Below, piece by piece: positions 35,053 through 43,884 of a DNA stretch of 64,000 bases (position 1 is its first letter; each line of letters starts with the position of its first letter). The stretch spans positions 310,001-374,000 of the forward strand of contig JAKPSI010000018.1 in assembly GCA_029555415.1 (NCBI GenBank). Reading direction: 5' to 3'. The DNA is from Bacteroidota bacterium (GTDB taxonomy: Bacteria > Bacteroidota > Bacteroidia > Chitinophagales > Chitinophagaceae). A program made the translations under genes and the position numbers. The notes below the pieces were generated by a model. The model worked only from the letters and a program-made list of their open reading frames with translations. It was not told where the DNA came from and ran no database searches.

Positions 35053-35068
35053 TGTTTCACGTGAAACT
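35053..35068. other. parS-like site 2 (near-perfect)
   Basis: TGTTTCACGTGAAACT matches the parS consensus at 15 of 16 positions (only the last base differs), including the full palindrome GTTTCACGTGAAAC. It overlaps the last codons and stop of ybeY. parS sites are recognised by ParB (Spo0J) and cluster near replication origins. mnmG (gidA) is a classic origin-proximal gene in many bacteria. Confidence 0.7.
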
Positions 35069-35494
35069 TTTAAATAAAAGAAGGTATTCCTCTTCCTTTT
35101 GCCGCATGAGGGCTTCGTCTTTCTTTGTTTTGTCCTTATATCCGCACAAATGAAGCGCACCATGGAAGATCACACGCAGTAATTCAGTCCTGATCGGCAC
35201 ATTCAGTGATTTGGCGTTATCACGCACCCGGTCCAGGCTGATATAAACCTCCCCGGTCGTTTCCGGAGAATCGGAAAGATCGAAGGTGATAATGTCAGTG
35301 TAGAAATCATGCTTAAGGTAAAGCCGATTGATCTCAAGGACCCGTTCATCGGTACAAAAAACATAGTTGAGTGAGTGTAGTGGTCTTTTCTCCTTTTTGA
35401 AGATCAGGTTCACAAAATTCTTAAGCCGCGTACGTTGAGTTAAAGCGATCCTGTGGTCCTCGAAAAAGAAGCAAACTTTTGATTTAGAAGGCAT
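35057..35494 (-). CDS. ybeY: Endoribonuclease YbeY (rRNA maturation factor)
   Basis: A 145-residue YbeY. The core shows LNYVFCTDERVLEINRLYLKHDFYTDIITFDL, then GEVYISLDRV and the metal-binding helix RVIFHGALHLCGYKDKTKKDEALMRQKE. The first two His ligands are present, but the position of the third (HGxLHLxGYDH in E. coli) reads GYKDK, with Asp or Lys. I believe this is typical of Bacteroidota YbeY, though I cannot check it here. The protein matures 16S rRNA and takes part in ribosome quality control. It is transcribed toward mnmG. Confidence 0.92.
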   Translation of the reverse strand: MPSKSKVCFFFEDHRIALTQRTRLKNFVNLIFKKEKRPLHSLNYVFCTDERVLEINRLYLKHDFYTDIITFDLSDSPETTGEVYISLDRVRDNAKSLNVPIRTELLRVIFHGALHLCGYKDKTKKDEALMRQKEEEYLLLFKSFT

Positions 35495-35532
35495 AATTTC
35501 AAAATTCGTAAACCCGTGATAAATTACAATAT

Positions 35533-35540
35533 TAGATTTG
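35533..35540 (+). promoter_or_regulatory. TAnnTTTG -7 promoter element of feoA-nadD
   Basis: TAGATTTG is an exact -7 match, followed by TACT and the GTG start of feoA at 35545. The predicted transcription start coincides with the start codon. Confidence 0.55.
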
Positions 35541-35544
35541 TACT

Positions 35545-35784
35545 GTGGATACTATAAAAAGAAAACTGTCAGAACTTAAGGCCGGACAAAAGGGGATCAT
35601 CATAAGTTTTACGAACAACGACCTTTTCCTGAAGCTGATGGAAATGGGCTGTCTTCCTGGTGAAGAGATCACGTTGGAACAGGTAGCGCCGTTGGGAGAT
35701 CCGATCTCGATCAGCGTGTCAGGTTATTCCTTAAGCCTGCGTCTCAACGAAGCGGAGCACATCGAAGTTGAACTAATTAATTGA
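35545..35784 (+). CDS. feoA: FeoA-family ferrous iron transport accessory protein
   Basis: A 79-residue SH3-like FeoA. It starts with a GTG codon (MDTIKRKLSELKAGQKG) and contains KLMEMGCLPGEEITLEQVAPLGDPISISVSGYSLSLRLNEAEHI, the standard FeoA strand pattern (MG..PG..I......PLGDP...). It would bind and regulate the G-domain of FeoB in the inner membrane. FeoB is not adjacent here: it is encoded about 4 kb away on the other strand (39908-42025). FeoA instead forms a unit with nadD, 15 bases downstream. Confidence 0.9.
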   Translation: MDTIKRKLSELKAGQKGIIISFTNNDLFLKLMEMGCLPGEEITLEQVAPLGDPISISVSGYSLSLRLNEAEHIEVELIN

Positions 35785-35799
35785 TTATCAATATATTAG

Positions 35800-36387
35800 A
35801 TGAATATTGGACTATATTTCGGTTCCTTTAACCCGGTTCATGTTGGCCACCTGATTATCGCCAACCATATTTTGAATGAAACGGAGCTCGAAAAAGTATG
35901 GTTCATTATCTCGCCACAAAATCCTTTCAAGCAATCAGCCACACTCTTAAATGAATACCAGCGCTTGCATCTCGTCAGATTAGCTACAGAAGATGATGAC
36001 CGGATCAAAGCATCTGACATTGAATTCAACTTACCGAGGCCATCTTATACAGTGAACACGCTGGCCTATTTATCTGAAAAATATCCGGAACATACATTCT
36101 CTGTCATTATGGGCGGTGATAGTTTTCAGAATCTTGATAAATGGAAAAACGCTGAAGTCATTATCAAAAATTATCCCATCTATGTATACAACAGACCAGG
36201 TGTTGTAACAGAAAATCATTTAGGTGCAAAGCTTGTCATGCTGGATGCTCCGCAACTTGAGCTCTCGGCCACATCCATCCGCAAACTGATACGTGAAGGA
36301 AAATCCGTGAGATATCTGCTTCCGGAGAAAGTACTGGAGGAGATCGAGAAAGGAGGTTATTATAAAAACTCAGATCAGAAGAAATAG
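35800..36387 (+). CDS. nadD: Nicotinate-nucleotide adenylyltransferase
   Basis: A 195-residue NadD. It has the nucleotidyltransferase [18 protein letters not shown] motif at the N-terminus (T/HxxH class), ISPQNPFK near residue 38, and the C-terminal [28 protein letters not shown] (ISSTxIR motif). It adenylates nicotinate mononucleotide to deamido-NAD in NAD biosynthesis. The last 13 bases overlap the end of the convergently transcribed chrA gene. Confidence 0.95.
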   Translation: MNIGLYFGSFNPVHVGHLIIANHILNETELEKVWFIISPQNPFKQSATLLNEYQRLHLVRLATEDDDRIKASDIEFNLPRPSYTVNTLAYLSEKYPEHTFSVIMGGDSFQNLDKWKNAEVIIKNYPIYVYNRPGVVTENHLGAKLVMLDAPQLELSATSIRKLIREGKSVRYLLPEKVLEEIEKGGYYKNSDQKK

Positions 36388-37613
36388 CCGAGTAAGAGGC
36401 AACCGAGCACGACAAGCGGAGAGGCGATCCTTGTAAAATTGAGCAACAGGAAGGTTGCAGCGATAACCCCTACATTCAAAATACTTATCGTTTTGGCTTC
36501 AATGAGTGAAATATCCTTCAGGATATAAACCGATGATGCGATCATGATCCCCACCACCACCGCATTGATCCCTTCAATGGAGCGGTAGACCGCAGCATAT
36601 TTTTTCATATTATGCCAGATGGGGTAAAAGAAAAGTACCAGCAAAGCGCTGGGCAGGAAGATCCCGATCATTCCGATCAGACACCCCAGAAACTGCATGC
36701 GAGGGCCTTCGTCTTTCATCGCCATACCACCCGCAAATGCTGCTATTGAAAAAACAGGTCCGGGTACAGCCCTTACGATACCCATGCCGGTGTACATATC
36801 ATCCTTATCTATATTCAGCGCATCGGGGTCCTTTTGTTTGATCGCTTCCGGGTGTACACTGAACTGTTCGTACATCATCGGCATCAACACGTGACCACCA
36901 CCAAAAACAAGACTTCCCATCCGGTAGGTATTCTCAAAAAGATTGATCGGTTTTCTGTCGGGCCAGTGTTCTTTCTTAGCACGTTCACTTAAAAAACCGG
37001 CAACGATAAAAATGATCCCGAAAAGCCAGAAATTCCACCAGCGGATCGTTTTGGGCTTTTGTTCCACCTGCGGGATACGCTTCAGACTGATATTGGTGCT
37101 AAGGCCACCCAGAACGATCAGCAACGGAAAGATCCAGGGTTGTTTAAAGAATAAATAAGTAGCAATGGTGCCGATGATCATGATACCCCAGGTGATCGTA
37201 TTTCTGATCGCAAGGGGAAAAGCGGTCACAGCAGCATACACAAGGAAGCCTGCGGCCATGGGCGGAATGAACTTAAAAATGTCCGTATTCAGCGCACGCT
37301 TGTCGAAGTAGTGTAATAAGAAGGAAAGCGCTCCCATCATGATGCTGGCGGGCAAGATCCAGATGATGAGTGTCATAACTGCAAGCGGCACACCACCTCG
37401 TTTATATCCGATCAGTGTCAGGGTTTGAGTGGAAGAAGCCCCGGGCAACAACTGACAGAAAGCATTGTACTCCATGAGTTCCTGTTCCGTGACATGGTGC
37501 CCCCGTTGTGCAAACGTCTTTAACATCATGGCAATATGCGCCTGCGGCCCTCCAAAGGCAGTAATACTATGAAAAAAGACAGCCCGTAAAAATGGAATGT
37601 GGCGAAGCAGCAT
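36375..37613 (-). CDS. chrA: Chromate transporter, ChrA family
   Basis: A 412-residue CHR-family protein with both halves fused. The N-terminal CHR domain begins [17 protein letters not shown], and [26 protein letters not shown] is the diagnostic segment. The second CHR domain (about 225-400) has [16 protein letters not shown] and [14 protein letters not shown]. About ten hydrophobic helices are seen. Characterised members export chromate by proton or sulfate exchange, but the native role here may be another oxyanion. The 3' end overlaps nadD by 13 bases (convergent). Confidence 0.9.
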   Translation of the reverse strand: MLLRHIPFLRAVFFHSITAFGGPQAHIAMMLKTFAQRGHHVTEQELMEYNAFCQLLPGASSTQTLTLIGYKRGGVPLAVMTLIIWILPASIMMGALSFLLHYFDKRALNTDIFKFIPPMAAGFLVYAAVTAFPLAIRNTITWGIMIIGTIATYLFFKQPWIFPLLIVLGGLSTNISLKRIPQVEQKPKTIRWWNFWLFGIIFIVAGFLSERAKKEHWPDRKPINLFENTYRMGSLVFGGGHVLMPMMYEQFSVHPEAIKQKDPDALNIDKDDMYTGMGIVRAVPGPVFSIAAFAGGMAMKDEGPRMQFLGCLIGMIGIFLPSALLVLFFYPIWHNMKKYAAVYRSIEGINAVVVGIMIASSVYILKDISLIEAKTISILNVGVIAATFLLLNFTRIASPLVVLGCLLLGYFF

Positions 37614-37706
37614 TGGAGTTTAAATATAAATAAAATCAGGGTAGCGGGACCTGATAAAACAACAGTACAAACAACCGGTATTTCCTATATTCATAAAAAA
37701 AATATC

Positions 37707-39011
37707 ATGCTCAGGCTCTGTTCATTGTTCTTTTTCCTGCTTATCAATTTAAGTCTTTTTGCTCAGGCTGACCCTGCAAAGATGAAAGCCCGTGCGGCGG
37801 TTGCGGCAGATCAGATCGAACAGAAAACGATCGGTTGGAGGAGGTTTCTCCATGAAAACCCCGAATTGGGAAACCGGGAATTCAATACCGCCAAAATGAT
37901 AGCCGATCACCTGAGGAAACTTGGGATCGAGGTACAGGAGGGGGTTGCTAAAACAGGCGTGGTAGGAATACTAAGGGGCGAAAAACCCGGACCCTGTATC
38001 GCGCTGAGAGCTGATATGGATGCACTTCCTGTAACCGAATCAGGTGAACTTGCCTATAAGTCAAAAGTCAGGTCTACTTATAACGGACAGGACGTTGGGG
38101 TGATGCATGCCTGTGGACACGACAGTCACGTTTCCATGCTGATGGGTGCTGCAGAAATACTCGCATCCATGAAAGCTGATCTTAAAGGAACGGTGAAATT
38201 CATTTTCCAGCCTGCTGAAGAAGGGGCTCCTCAGGGTGAAGAAGGCGGAGCCGATCTGATGGTCAAAGAAGGTGTGATGGACAACCGGAAAGTAGATGTG
38301 GTATTTGGAATCCATATATGGTCCAGTATTGAAGTCGGACATATAGAATATAAGCCCGGTTCTTTTATGGCCTCGTCCGATTGGTTCCATATTGTTGTAA
38401 AAGGAAAGGGTGCTCATGGTTCACAACCCTGGCAGGGTGTGGACCCGATCGCCGTTGCAGCCAATATTATTGAGGGTTTGCAACAGATCGTTAGTCGCCA
38501 GTCAGAGTTGACCAAAGCACCCGTCGTGATCACAGTTGGTAAGATAAACGGAGGGGTGCGTTCCAATATAATCCCCGAAGACTGTATCATGGACGGCACG
38601 ATCCGTACACTTGATCCGAACATGCAACAAGATGTGCATCGCAGGATCGAACGGACGGTGACCAATATCGCTGAAGCGGGTGGTGCAACCGCTGAAGTCA
38701 AGATCGAAACCAAAACGCTTGTCACCTATAATACTCCCGAGCTCGTAAAAAAAATGATCCCTTCGCTTGAGGCTGCAGCAGGCACGGGCAATGTAAAGGA
38801 AAGGGAGTGGACCACGGGTGCTGAAGACTTTTCTTACTTCGGAACGAAGGCTCCATCCTTCTTCTTTTTCGTGGGCGGTATGCCGAAAGGCATGGATCCG
38901 AAAAATGCACCACCACATCACACCGCGGCTTTTTCTATTGATGACAGCGGAATGAAAACCGGAGTGAAGGCTTTTTGTGATCTTGTTATTGATTACATGT
39001 ATTCAAAATGA
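37707..39011 (+). CDS. Secreted M20-family amidohydrolase/peptidase
   Basis: A 434-residue paralogue of the protein at 16101-17417. It has a signal peptide (MLRLCSLFFFLLINLSLFAQA) and M20D motifs: LRADMDALPV, MHACGHDSHVSML (metal Cys/His), FQPAEEGAPQGEEGGADLM, the dimerisation domain (about 225-340) and TGAEDFSYF near the end. ATG 37707 is chosen over the upstream open frame because it starts the signal peptide. Its TGA overlaps the ATG of the serine hydrolase gene (ATGA), so the two are translated in tandem. Likely a periplasmic N-acyl-amino-acid hydrolase; substrate unknown. Confidence 0.9.
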   Translation: MLRLCSLFFFLLINLSLFAQADPAKMKARAAVAADQIEQKTIGWRRFLHENPELGNREFNTAKMIADHLRKLGIEVQEGVAKTGVVGILRGEKPGPCIALRADMDALPVTESGELAYKSKVRSTYNGQDVGVMHACGHDSHVSMLMGAAEILASMKADLKGTVKFIFQPAEEGAPQGEEGGADLMVKEGVMDNRKVDVVFGIHIWSSIEVGHIEYKPGSFMASSDWFHIVVKGKGAHGSQPWQGVDPIAVAANIIEGLQQIVSRQSELTKAPVVITVGKINGGVRSNIIPEDCIMDGTIRTLDPNMQQDVHRRIERTVTNIAEAGGATAEVKIETKTLVTYNTPELVKKMIPSLEAAAGTGNVKEREWTTGAEDFSYFGTKAPSFFFFVGGMPKGMDPKNAPPHHTAAFSIDDSGMKTGVKAFCDLVIDYMYSK

Positions 39012-39907
39012 TCATGAGAAAAATATTCGTCCTTTTATTGTTATTGTGTGCAACGGTATCGCTGACAGCACAAAAAAATGATGCCCGGCTCGAAAAGAAA
39101 CTGCGGGAAGCTATCGCTGGCTTTAATGGCGATATCGGTATTTATGTGAAGAGCCTGAAAACCGGAAAGACGGTCGTGATCAACGCTGACACTGTTTTTC
39201 CAACGGCCAGCATCGTTAAAATGAGTATTCTCACCGGCATTATGGATAAGATCCATCGCGGAGAGCTTGCATATGATCAGGAGTTGACGTACAAAGACTC
39301 CTTATTATATGAAGGGGAGGATATTCTTGGTTCTTTCAAAAGCGGCGAGAAGATCATGCTGAAGAAAGTGATCATGCTCATGCTCACGACCAGCGACAAC
39401 ACCGCCAGCCTGTGGCTCCAAAGCCTTGCTGGTACCGGAACGCGGATCAATGAAATACTGGATAGTCTTGGTTTTAAAGATACCCGTGTCAATTCCAGAA
39501 CGCCCGGCCGGGAAGGCAACCGCTCACAGTACGGGTGGGGCCAAACCACTCCTGCTGAAATGGGCAGACTTTTTGAAATGATCTACCGGAGTCAGCTATT
39601 CAGTCCCGCGATCAGCGAAAGAATGATGCGTTGCCTGGGCAGGAATTACTGGGATGAGGATGAAGCGATCTCTGCCATTCCCCCCACCGTTGAGGTGTTC
39701 AGCAAGAATGGTTGTGTAAATGCCGTGCGGAGTGAAGCCATGATCGTTAATGCTCCTCAAAATCCTTATGTCTTCTGCATTTTCACCAAGAACAATAAAG
39801 ACATCAGCTGGACACATGCGAATGAAGCCTGGGTGATGGCCAGGAAATTGTCTTCATTGCTTTGGCATTATTTTGAACCGGGAGACAAATGGGTTAAACC
39901 CGAGTGA
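39008..39907 (+). CDS. Secreted class A beta-lactamase-like serine hydrolase
   Basis: A 299-residue exported protein (signal peptide about 1-22, ending SLTAQ). The serine-hydrolase triad motifs are SIVK (SxxK, in FPTASIVKMSILTG near residue 68), SDN (TTSDNTASLWLQ near 127) and KNG (FSKNG near 237, in place of KTG). The omega-loop region reads RTPGREGNRSQYGWGQTTPAEMGRL and lacks a clear ExxLN element, so true beta-lactamase activity is doubtful. A peptidoglycan- or peptide-directed hydrolase is an alternative. ATG 39014 is an alternative start. Translation is coupled to the M20 gene. Confidence 0.85.
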   Translation: MIMRKIFVLLLLLCATVSLTAQKNDARLEKKLREAIAGFNGDIGIYVKSLKTGKTVVINADTVFPTASIVKMSILTGIMDKIHRGELAYDQELTYKDSLLYEGEDILGSFKSGEKIMLKKVIMLMLTTSDNTASLWLQSLAGTGTRINEILDSLGFKDTRVNSRTPGREGNRSQYGWGQTTPAEMGRLFEMIYRSQLFSPAISERMMRCLGRNYWDEDEAISAIPPTVEVFSKNGCVNAVRSEAMIVNAPQNPYVFCIFTKNNKDISWTHANEAWVMARKLSSLLWHYFEPGDKWVKPE

Positions 39908-42025
39908 TCACTTCAGCAGCTGGTAAACCAACAGACTGAATAGATAGGCGAGTCCCGTCATATAGAAAAGCTGTATCAGCGGCCATTTCCAGGATCTTGT
40001 TTCGCGCTTTACAACCGCCAATGTACTCATACATTGCATGGCGAATACATAGAATACGAGAAGTGAAAGTCCCGCTGCCAGCGTGAATACAGGAGTTCCG
40101 TCTTTTCTTTTGGCGTTGCGCATCTTCTCTTTCAGCAGCATTTCATTTCCGTTATCACCTACACTATATAAGGTAGCCATGGTTCCGACAAAAACTTCTC
40201 TAGCCGCAAACGAGGTCACCAGTGCAATACCGATCTTCCAATCGTAACCCAGGGGCGCAATAGCGGGTTCGATCGTTTTTCCGATACGGCCGGCATAGGA
40301 ATTCTCGAGCCTTGCCGTATGCATATCCCTGATGATCTGGACACTGTCGGCACCCGGTGCAGTCAGTTTTGCCTCATATGAAGAGGTGATCTTTTGCATG
40401 GAATTACCGGGACCGAAAGAACTAAGTGCCCAGAGCGCCAGGCTGATGACCATAATGATCTTACCTGCATCAAAAACAAAGATCTTTGCTTTGCTGACCA
40501 TGGTCTGGCCGATATTCTTCCAGCGCGGAGAACGGTAGGACGGAAGTTCCAGAATGAAAAAGCTCTTCTCTTGTATATGGATGAACCATTTTGCAACAAA
40601 GGATACAATAAGTGCCATGACCAGACCCAGCAAGTATAATCCCATCATTACAAGACCCTGTAAGCTCAGCACACCCAGTACACGATGACCGGGTATGACC
40701 AGACTTGTCAGCAATGCATAAACGGGCAGTCTGGCCGAACAGCTCATCAATGGAGTAATGAGGATCGTCAGCAGGCGTTCTTTCCGGTTTTCAATATTCC
40801 GGGCGCTCATGATGGCGGGGACGGCACAGGCGAATCCACTGATCATGGGCATTACGCTTTTCCCGTTCAGGCCAACACTGCGCATGAGCCTGTCGGTCAG
40901 GAAGCTGATACGGGCCATGTACCCACTGTCTTCCAATAAAGTGATCAGTCCGAAAAGGATCATGATCTGGGGAACGAAAACAAGGATACCATTAAGTCCG
41001 GCCACCACGCCGTTGATCAGCAGGTCGGTCCAGCGGTTATCGGGCAGGTGGCTGGTCAGGAACTGAGTGACCTGCAGGAAACAGTAGTCGATCCCGTCCA
41101 TCGGAAATTGAGCGAGCCAGAAAACGCTTTGGAATAAAAGGAAAAGAACGGTCAACAGGATCAGGTAGCCCCAGCGCCGGTGTAACAGAATATTGTCCAG
41201 ACGTTCGGTGAACTGAGACTTTTGAAGCGGGCTGGGTTCTGTGACCGCCTTTTTCATGATCTCCTTGATGCGGCCATAGCGCTGCAGGATCTCTTCGGCT
41301 TGTGTTTTGGTAGGGTTGAAGTTGTTCCTGACTTCAATGGCTTCTATGGCCTCCTGTGTTTCCGCATCCAGTTCAAATTGCTCATGATTGATGAGAAAGT
41401 GAACGGATTTATAATCGCTGAAGCAGGGAAATAGTTTTTTAAAATCGCCGATCGGGTCGGGTGCCAGTGCGCCAGTATCTATGAAATCGGCCACTGTGGC
41501 TCTTCCAGCAGCTTCTGCTACATCCACGATCGCTTTTTTCAGTTCGGTGATGCCTTTGTTCTTCCTCGGATTCACTGCTACTACCGGTACACCTAATTCC
41601 TGCTCAAGAATATCGGTATCAATTTTGATCCCTTTTTTGCGGGCCAGGTCCATCATCGTCAGCACAATGACGACGGGTTGTTTCAGGTCGATGATCTGGG
41701 TGCAGAATAGGAGATTCCTTTTCAGGTTGCTGGCATCGGCAACGGCCACGATCACATCTGCCTGAAGGTCTTTGTCCTGGTTGAGCAAGACCCGGTAGCT
41801 CACCCATTCGTCCAAACGTTTAGGGTAAAGGCTGTAGGTGCCGGGGAGATCGATCACATTCCCGACCAGCTTTTCAGTCAGGCGGGTCGAACCGGTTTTC
41901 TTATCCACGGTGACGCCCGGAAAGTTGCCGGTCTGCTGGTGTAAACCAGTCAGGCAATTGAACAGGGATGTCTTTCCGCTGTTGGGATTCCCTACCAGGG
42001 CGATATGAAGTTTGTTCAGGTCCAA
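39908..42025 (-). CDS. feoB: Ferrous iron transport protein B (GTPase-coupled)
   Basis: A FeoB of about 705 residues. The N-terminal G domain has G1 VGNPNSGKTSLFN, G2 NFPGVTVDKKTG, G3 DLPGTYSL and a G4-like LTMMDLA. A helical spacer follows, then a membrane domain with Gate motifs containing the Cys-rich SGFACAVPAIMSAR and TPLMSCSARLPVYALL segments. No ATG is available near the start. TTG 42025 gives the usual 11-residue lead to G1, while TTG 42052 lies eight bases after an exact -7 element and would extend the protein to 714 residues. The FeoA gene is encoded separately at 35545. Confidence 0.93.
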   Translation of the reverse strand: MDLNKLHIALVGNPNSGKTSLFNCLTGLHQQTGNFPGVTVDKKTGSTRLTEKLVGNVIDLPGTYSLYPKRLDEWVSYRVLLNQDKDLQADVIVAVADASNLKRNLLFCTQIIDLKQPVVIVLTMMDLARKKGIKIDTDILEQELGVPVVAVNPRKNKGITELKKAIVDVAEAAGRATVADFIDTGALAPDPIGDFKKLFPCFSDYKSVHFLINHEQFELDAETQEAIEAIEVRNNFNPTKTQAEEILQRYGRIKEIMKKAVTEPSPLQKSQFTERLDNILLHRRWGYLILLTVLFLLFQSVFWLAQFPMDGIDYCFLQVTQFLTSHLPDNRWTDLLINGVVAGLNGILVFVPQIMILFGLITLLEDSGYMARISFLTDRLMRSVGLNGKSVMPMISGFACAVPAIMSARNIENRKERLLTILITPLMSCSARLPVYALLTSLVIPGHRVLGVLSLQGLVMMGLYLLGLVMALIVSFVAKWFIHIQEKSFFILELPSYRSPRWKNIGQTMVSKAKIFVFDAGKIIMVISLALWALSSFGPGNSMQKITSSYEAKLTAPGADSVQIIRDMHTARLENSYAGRIGKTIEPAIAPLGYDWKIGIALVTSFAAREVFVGTMATLYSVGDNGNEMLLKEKMRNAKRKDGTPVFTLAAGLSLLVFYVFAMQCMSTLAVVKRETRSWKWPLIQLFYMTGLAYLFSLLVYQLLK

Positions 42026-42060
42026 AAAGAAGCCGATGTTGTTGAAAAGCAACCGGTCAG

Positions 42061-42068
42061 CAAAAGTA
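42061..42068 (-). promoter_or_regulatory. TAnnTTTG -7 promoter element of feoB
   Basis: On the minus strand this reads TACTTTTG, an exact -7 match. It lies eight bases upstream of the TTG at 42052 and 35 bases upstream of the TTG at 42025. Confidence 0.5.
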
Positions 42069-42162
42069 GAAAGGCCGGAGCAAATGCTCTTACGAAATAC
42101 GATTTTTAAAAAAGCGGGTCCGGAATATGATCAACAGAAGACAAAGAAATGCCCTGCATCAA

Positions 42163-42170
42163 TACCTTTG
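42163..42170 (+). promoter_or_regulatory. TAnnTTTG -7 promoter element of the M28 peptidase gene
   Basis: TACCTTTG, exact -7 match, 22 bases before ATG 42193. It implies a leader of roughly 15-18 bases, and so supports ATG 42193 over the upstream ATG at 42127. Confidence 0.6.
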
Positions 42171-42192
42171 CACGTATCTAACAAACACCCCC

Positions 42193-43857
42193 ATGTTTTC
42201 AAAAATCATTAATCGTCAGGCCGGATCCGTTCTGGTGGCGATCCTGCTTAGTGCCTGCGCTGCATCTCATAAAACAGATAAAACCGATGTTGGCACCCTC
42301 AATAATCTGAAATCCCATATCGGCTATCTGGCTGATGATAAATTAGAGGGCCGCAGGACCGGAACAGAGGGAGAGCGTCTGGCCAAAGATTATATCGCTG
42401 AGCAATTCAGGGGGATCGGCCTTATTCCAAAAGGATCTGATGGATTTATTCAGGCGTTTCCGGTAAACGATGGTAAACAGATCAATCCGGGAAGCGTTTT
42501 CAGTATCAATAACCATGCGCTGGTGCCTGAAAAAGAGTATTTCCCTTTTCCGTACAGCCCGGATATCAAAATAGAATCGCTGCCTGCCGTATCCATGCAG
42601 GAATGGGGTATGCCCTGGTTCGTTGACCTGAAGGATAAGCTGGAGGAGAATAAAACAAATCCGCATTTCGATCTGGCGACCGACCTGCATGACTATGCGA
42701 AAACAGCAAAATCAAAAGGCGCTTCTGCAGTGATCTTTTATAATAGTGGCGCGGAAGATGACAAGCTGGTGTTTGACGCGAAAGACAAGCAGGAGACAAC
42801 GGTGATCCCTGAATTCTATCTGACAAAAGAAACAGCGAAGAAATATCTGTCAGACAAGACCGCTTCCATTTCCATTACCGTGCGTGCGGTGATCGGTGAA
42901 AAAAAGAGAGCGGGTCACAATGTGGTCGGGTATATAGATAATAACGCGGCCACAACGGTGATCCTGGGTGCACACTACGATCACCTCGGTTATGGAGAAG
43001 ATGGCAACTCCATGCTGCGCACGGGAGAGCATCTGATTCACAATGGCGCCGATGATAATGCGAGTGGTACCGCGGCACTCATTGAACTGGCGCGCAAGCT
43101 GAAAAGCAGTCCTGCCAAAGGGAATAACTACCTGTTCATTGCCTTCTCGGGTGAAGAGCTGGGTTTATTCGGATCGAAATTCTATTCAGAGAATCCAACC
43201 ATCGATCTGAAATCGGCCAACTATATGATCAATATGGACATGGTGGGACGCTTCAACGACAGCAGCCGTGCGATCACAGTAGGCGGCTATGGCACTTCCC
43301 CTACGTGGTCAGAAGTGATCACCAACAATGTTCCCAAGGCTTCTTTCAGTTATAAGATCGACAGCAGCGGAACGGGTCCGAGTGATCACACTTCATTTTA
43401 CAGGAAAGACATTCCGGTGCTTTTTTATTTCACCGGTTTACATACGGATTATCATAAGCCTACAGATGACGCGGACAAGATCAATTATCCCGGTGAGCTG
43501 ATGATCGTGAACAGTATCGAGTCGATCATCAATAAGCTGAACACCCACCCAAAACTGGCTTTCCTGAAAACAAAGGAAACGCAGACATCCACTTCCGCCC
43601 GGAAGGGTGTAACGATGGGTATTGTCCCGGATTATACTTTCTCAGGAACGGGTGTCCGGGCGGATGGTGTTACAGATGGCCGGCCGGCCAAGGCAGCCGG
43701 GATCATGACCGGTGATATCATCCTTCAGCTGGGTGACTACCCGGTGAACAGCATGGAAGGCTATATGCAGGCTCTGGGTAATTTCAAAAAGGGGGAATCA
43801 GCGAAGGTGAAACTGAAACGTGGGACCGAAACCCTTGAGCTTACCGTAACTTTCTAA
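42193..43857 (+). CDS. M28-family metallopeptidase lipoprotein with PDZ domain
   Basis: A 554-residue peptidase. It has a lipoprotein signal (SVLVAILLSAC, lipobox LSAC), a propeptide/PA-like region (about 60-235) and an M28 zinc domain: GAHYDHLGYG (His), NGADDNASGTAAL (bridging Asp), FSGEELGLFGS (catalytic and metal Glu), NMDMVGR (Asp) and SDHTSFYRKDIP...HTDYHKPTDD (His). A PDZ domain occupies about 465-554 (MGIVPDYTFSGTGVRADGV, then AGIMTGDIILQLGDYPV). It should be an outer-membrane- or periplasm-anchored aminopeptidase. It is followed 27 bases later by the IPExxxVDY gene. Confidence 0.92.
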   Translation: MFSKIINRQAGSVLVAILLSACAASHKTDKTDVGTLNNLKSHIGYLADDKLEGRRTGTEGERLAKDYIAEQFRGIGLIPKGSDGFIQAFPVNDGKQINPGSVFSINNHALVPEKEYFPFPYSPDIKIESLPAVSMQEWGMPWFVDLKDKLEENKTNPHFDLATDLHDYAKTAKSKGASAVIFYNSGAEDDKLVFDAKDKQETTVIPEFYLTKETAKKYLSDKTASISITVRAVIGEKKRAGHNVVGYIDNNAATTVILGAHYDHLGYGEDGNSMLRTGEHLIHNGADDNASGTAALIELARKLKSSPAKGNNYLFIAFSGEELGLFGSKFYSENPTIDLKSANYMINMDMVGRFNDSSRAITVGGYGTSPTWSEVITNNVPKASFSYKIDSSGTGPSDHTSFYRKDIPVLFYFTGLHTDYHKPTDDADKINYPGELMIVNSIESIINKLNTHPKLAFLKTKETQTSTSARKGVTMGIVPDYTFSGTGVRADGVTDGRPAKAAGIMTGDIILQLGDYPVNSMEGYMQALGNFKKGESAKVKLKRGTETLELTVTF

Positions 43858-43884
43858 TGCGTAAATTACAGTGAACACTGTTCT

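Noticed and set aside
39008-39907. Calling this gene a true class A beta-lactamase (bla)
   Set aside because: The class A omega-loop Glu motif is not visible and KTG is KNG, so the resistance label is not supported.
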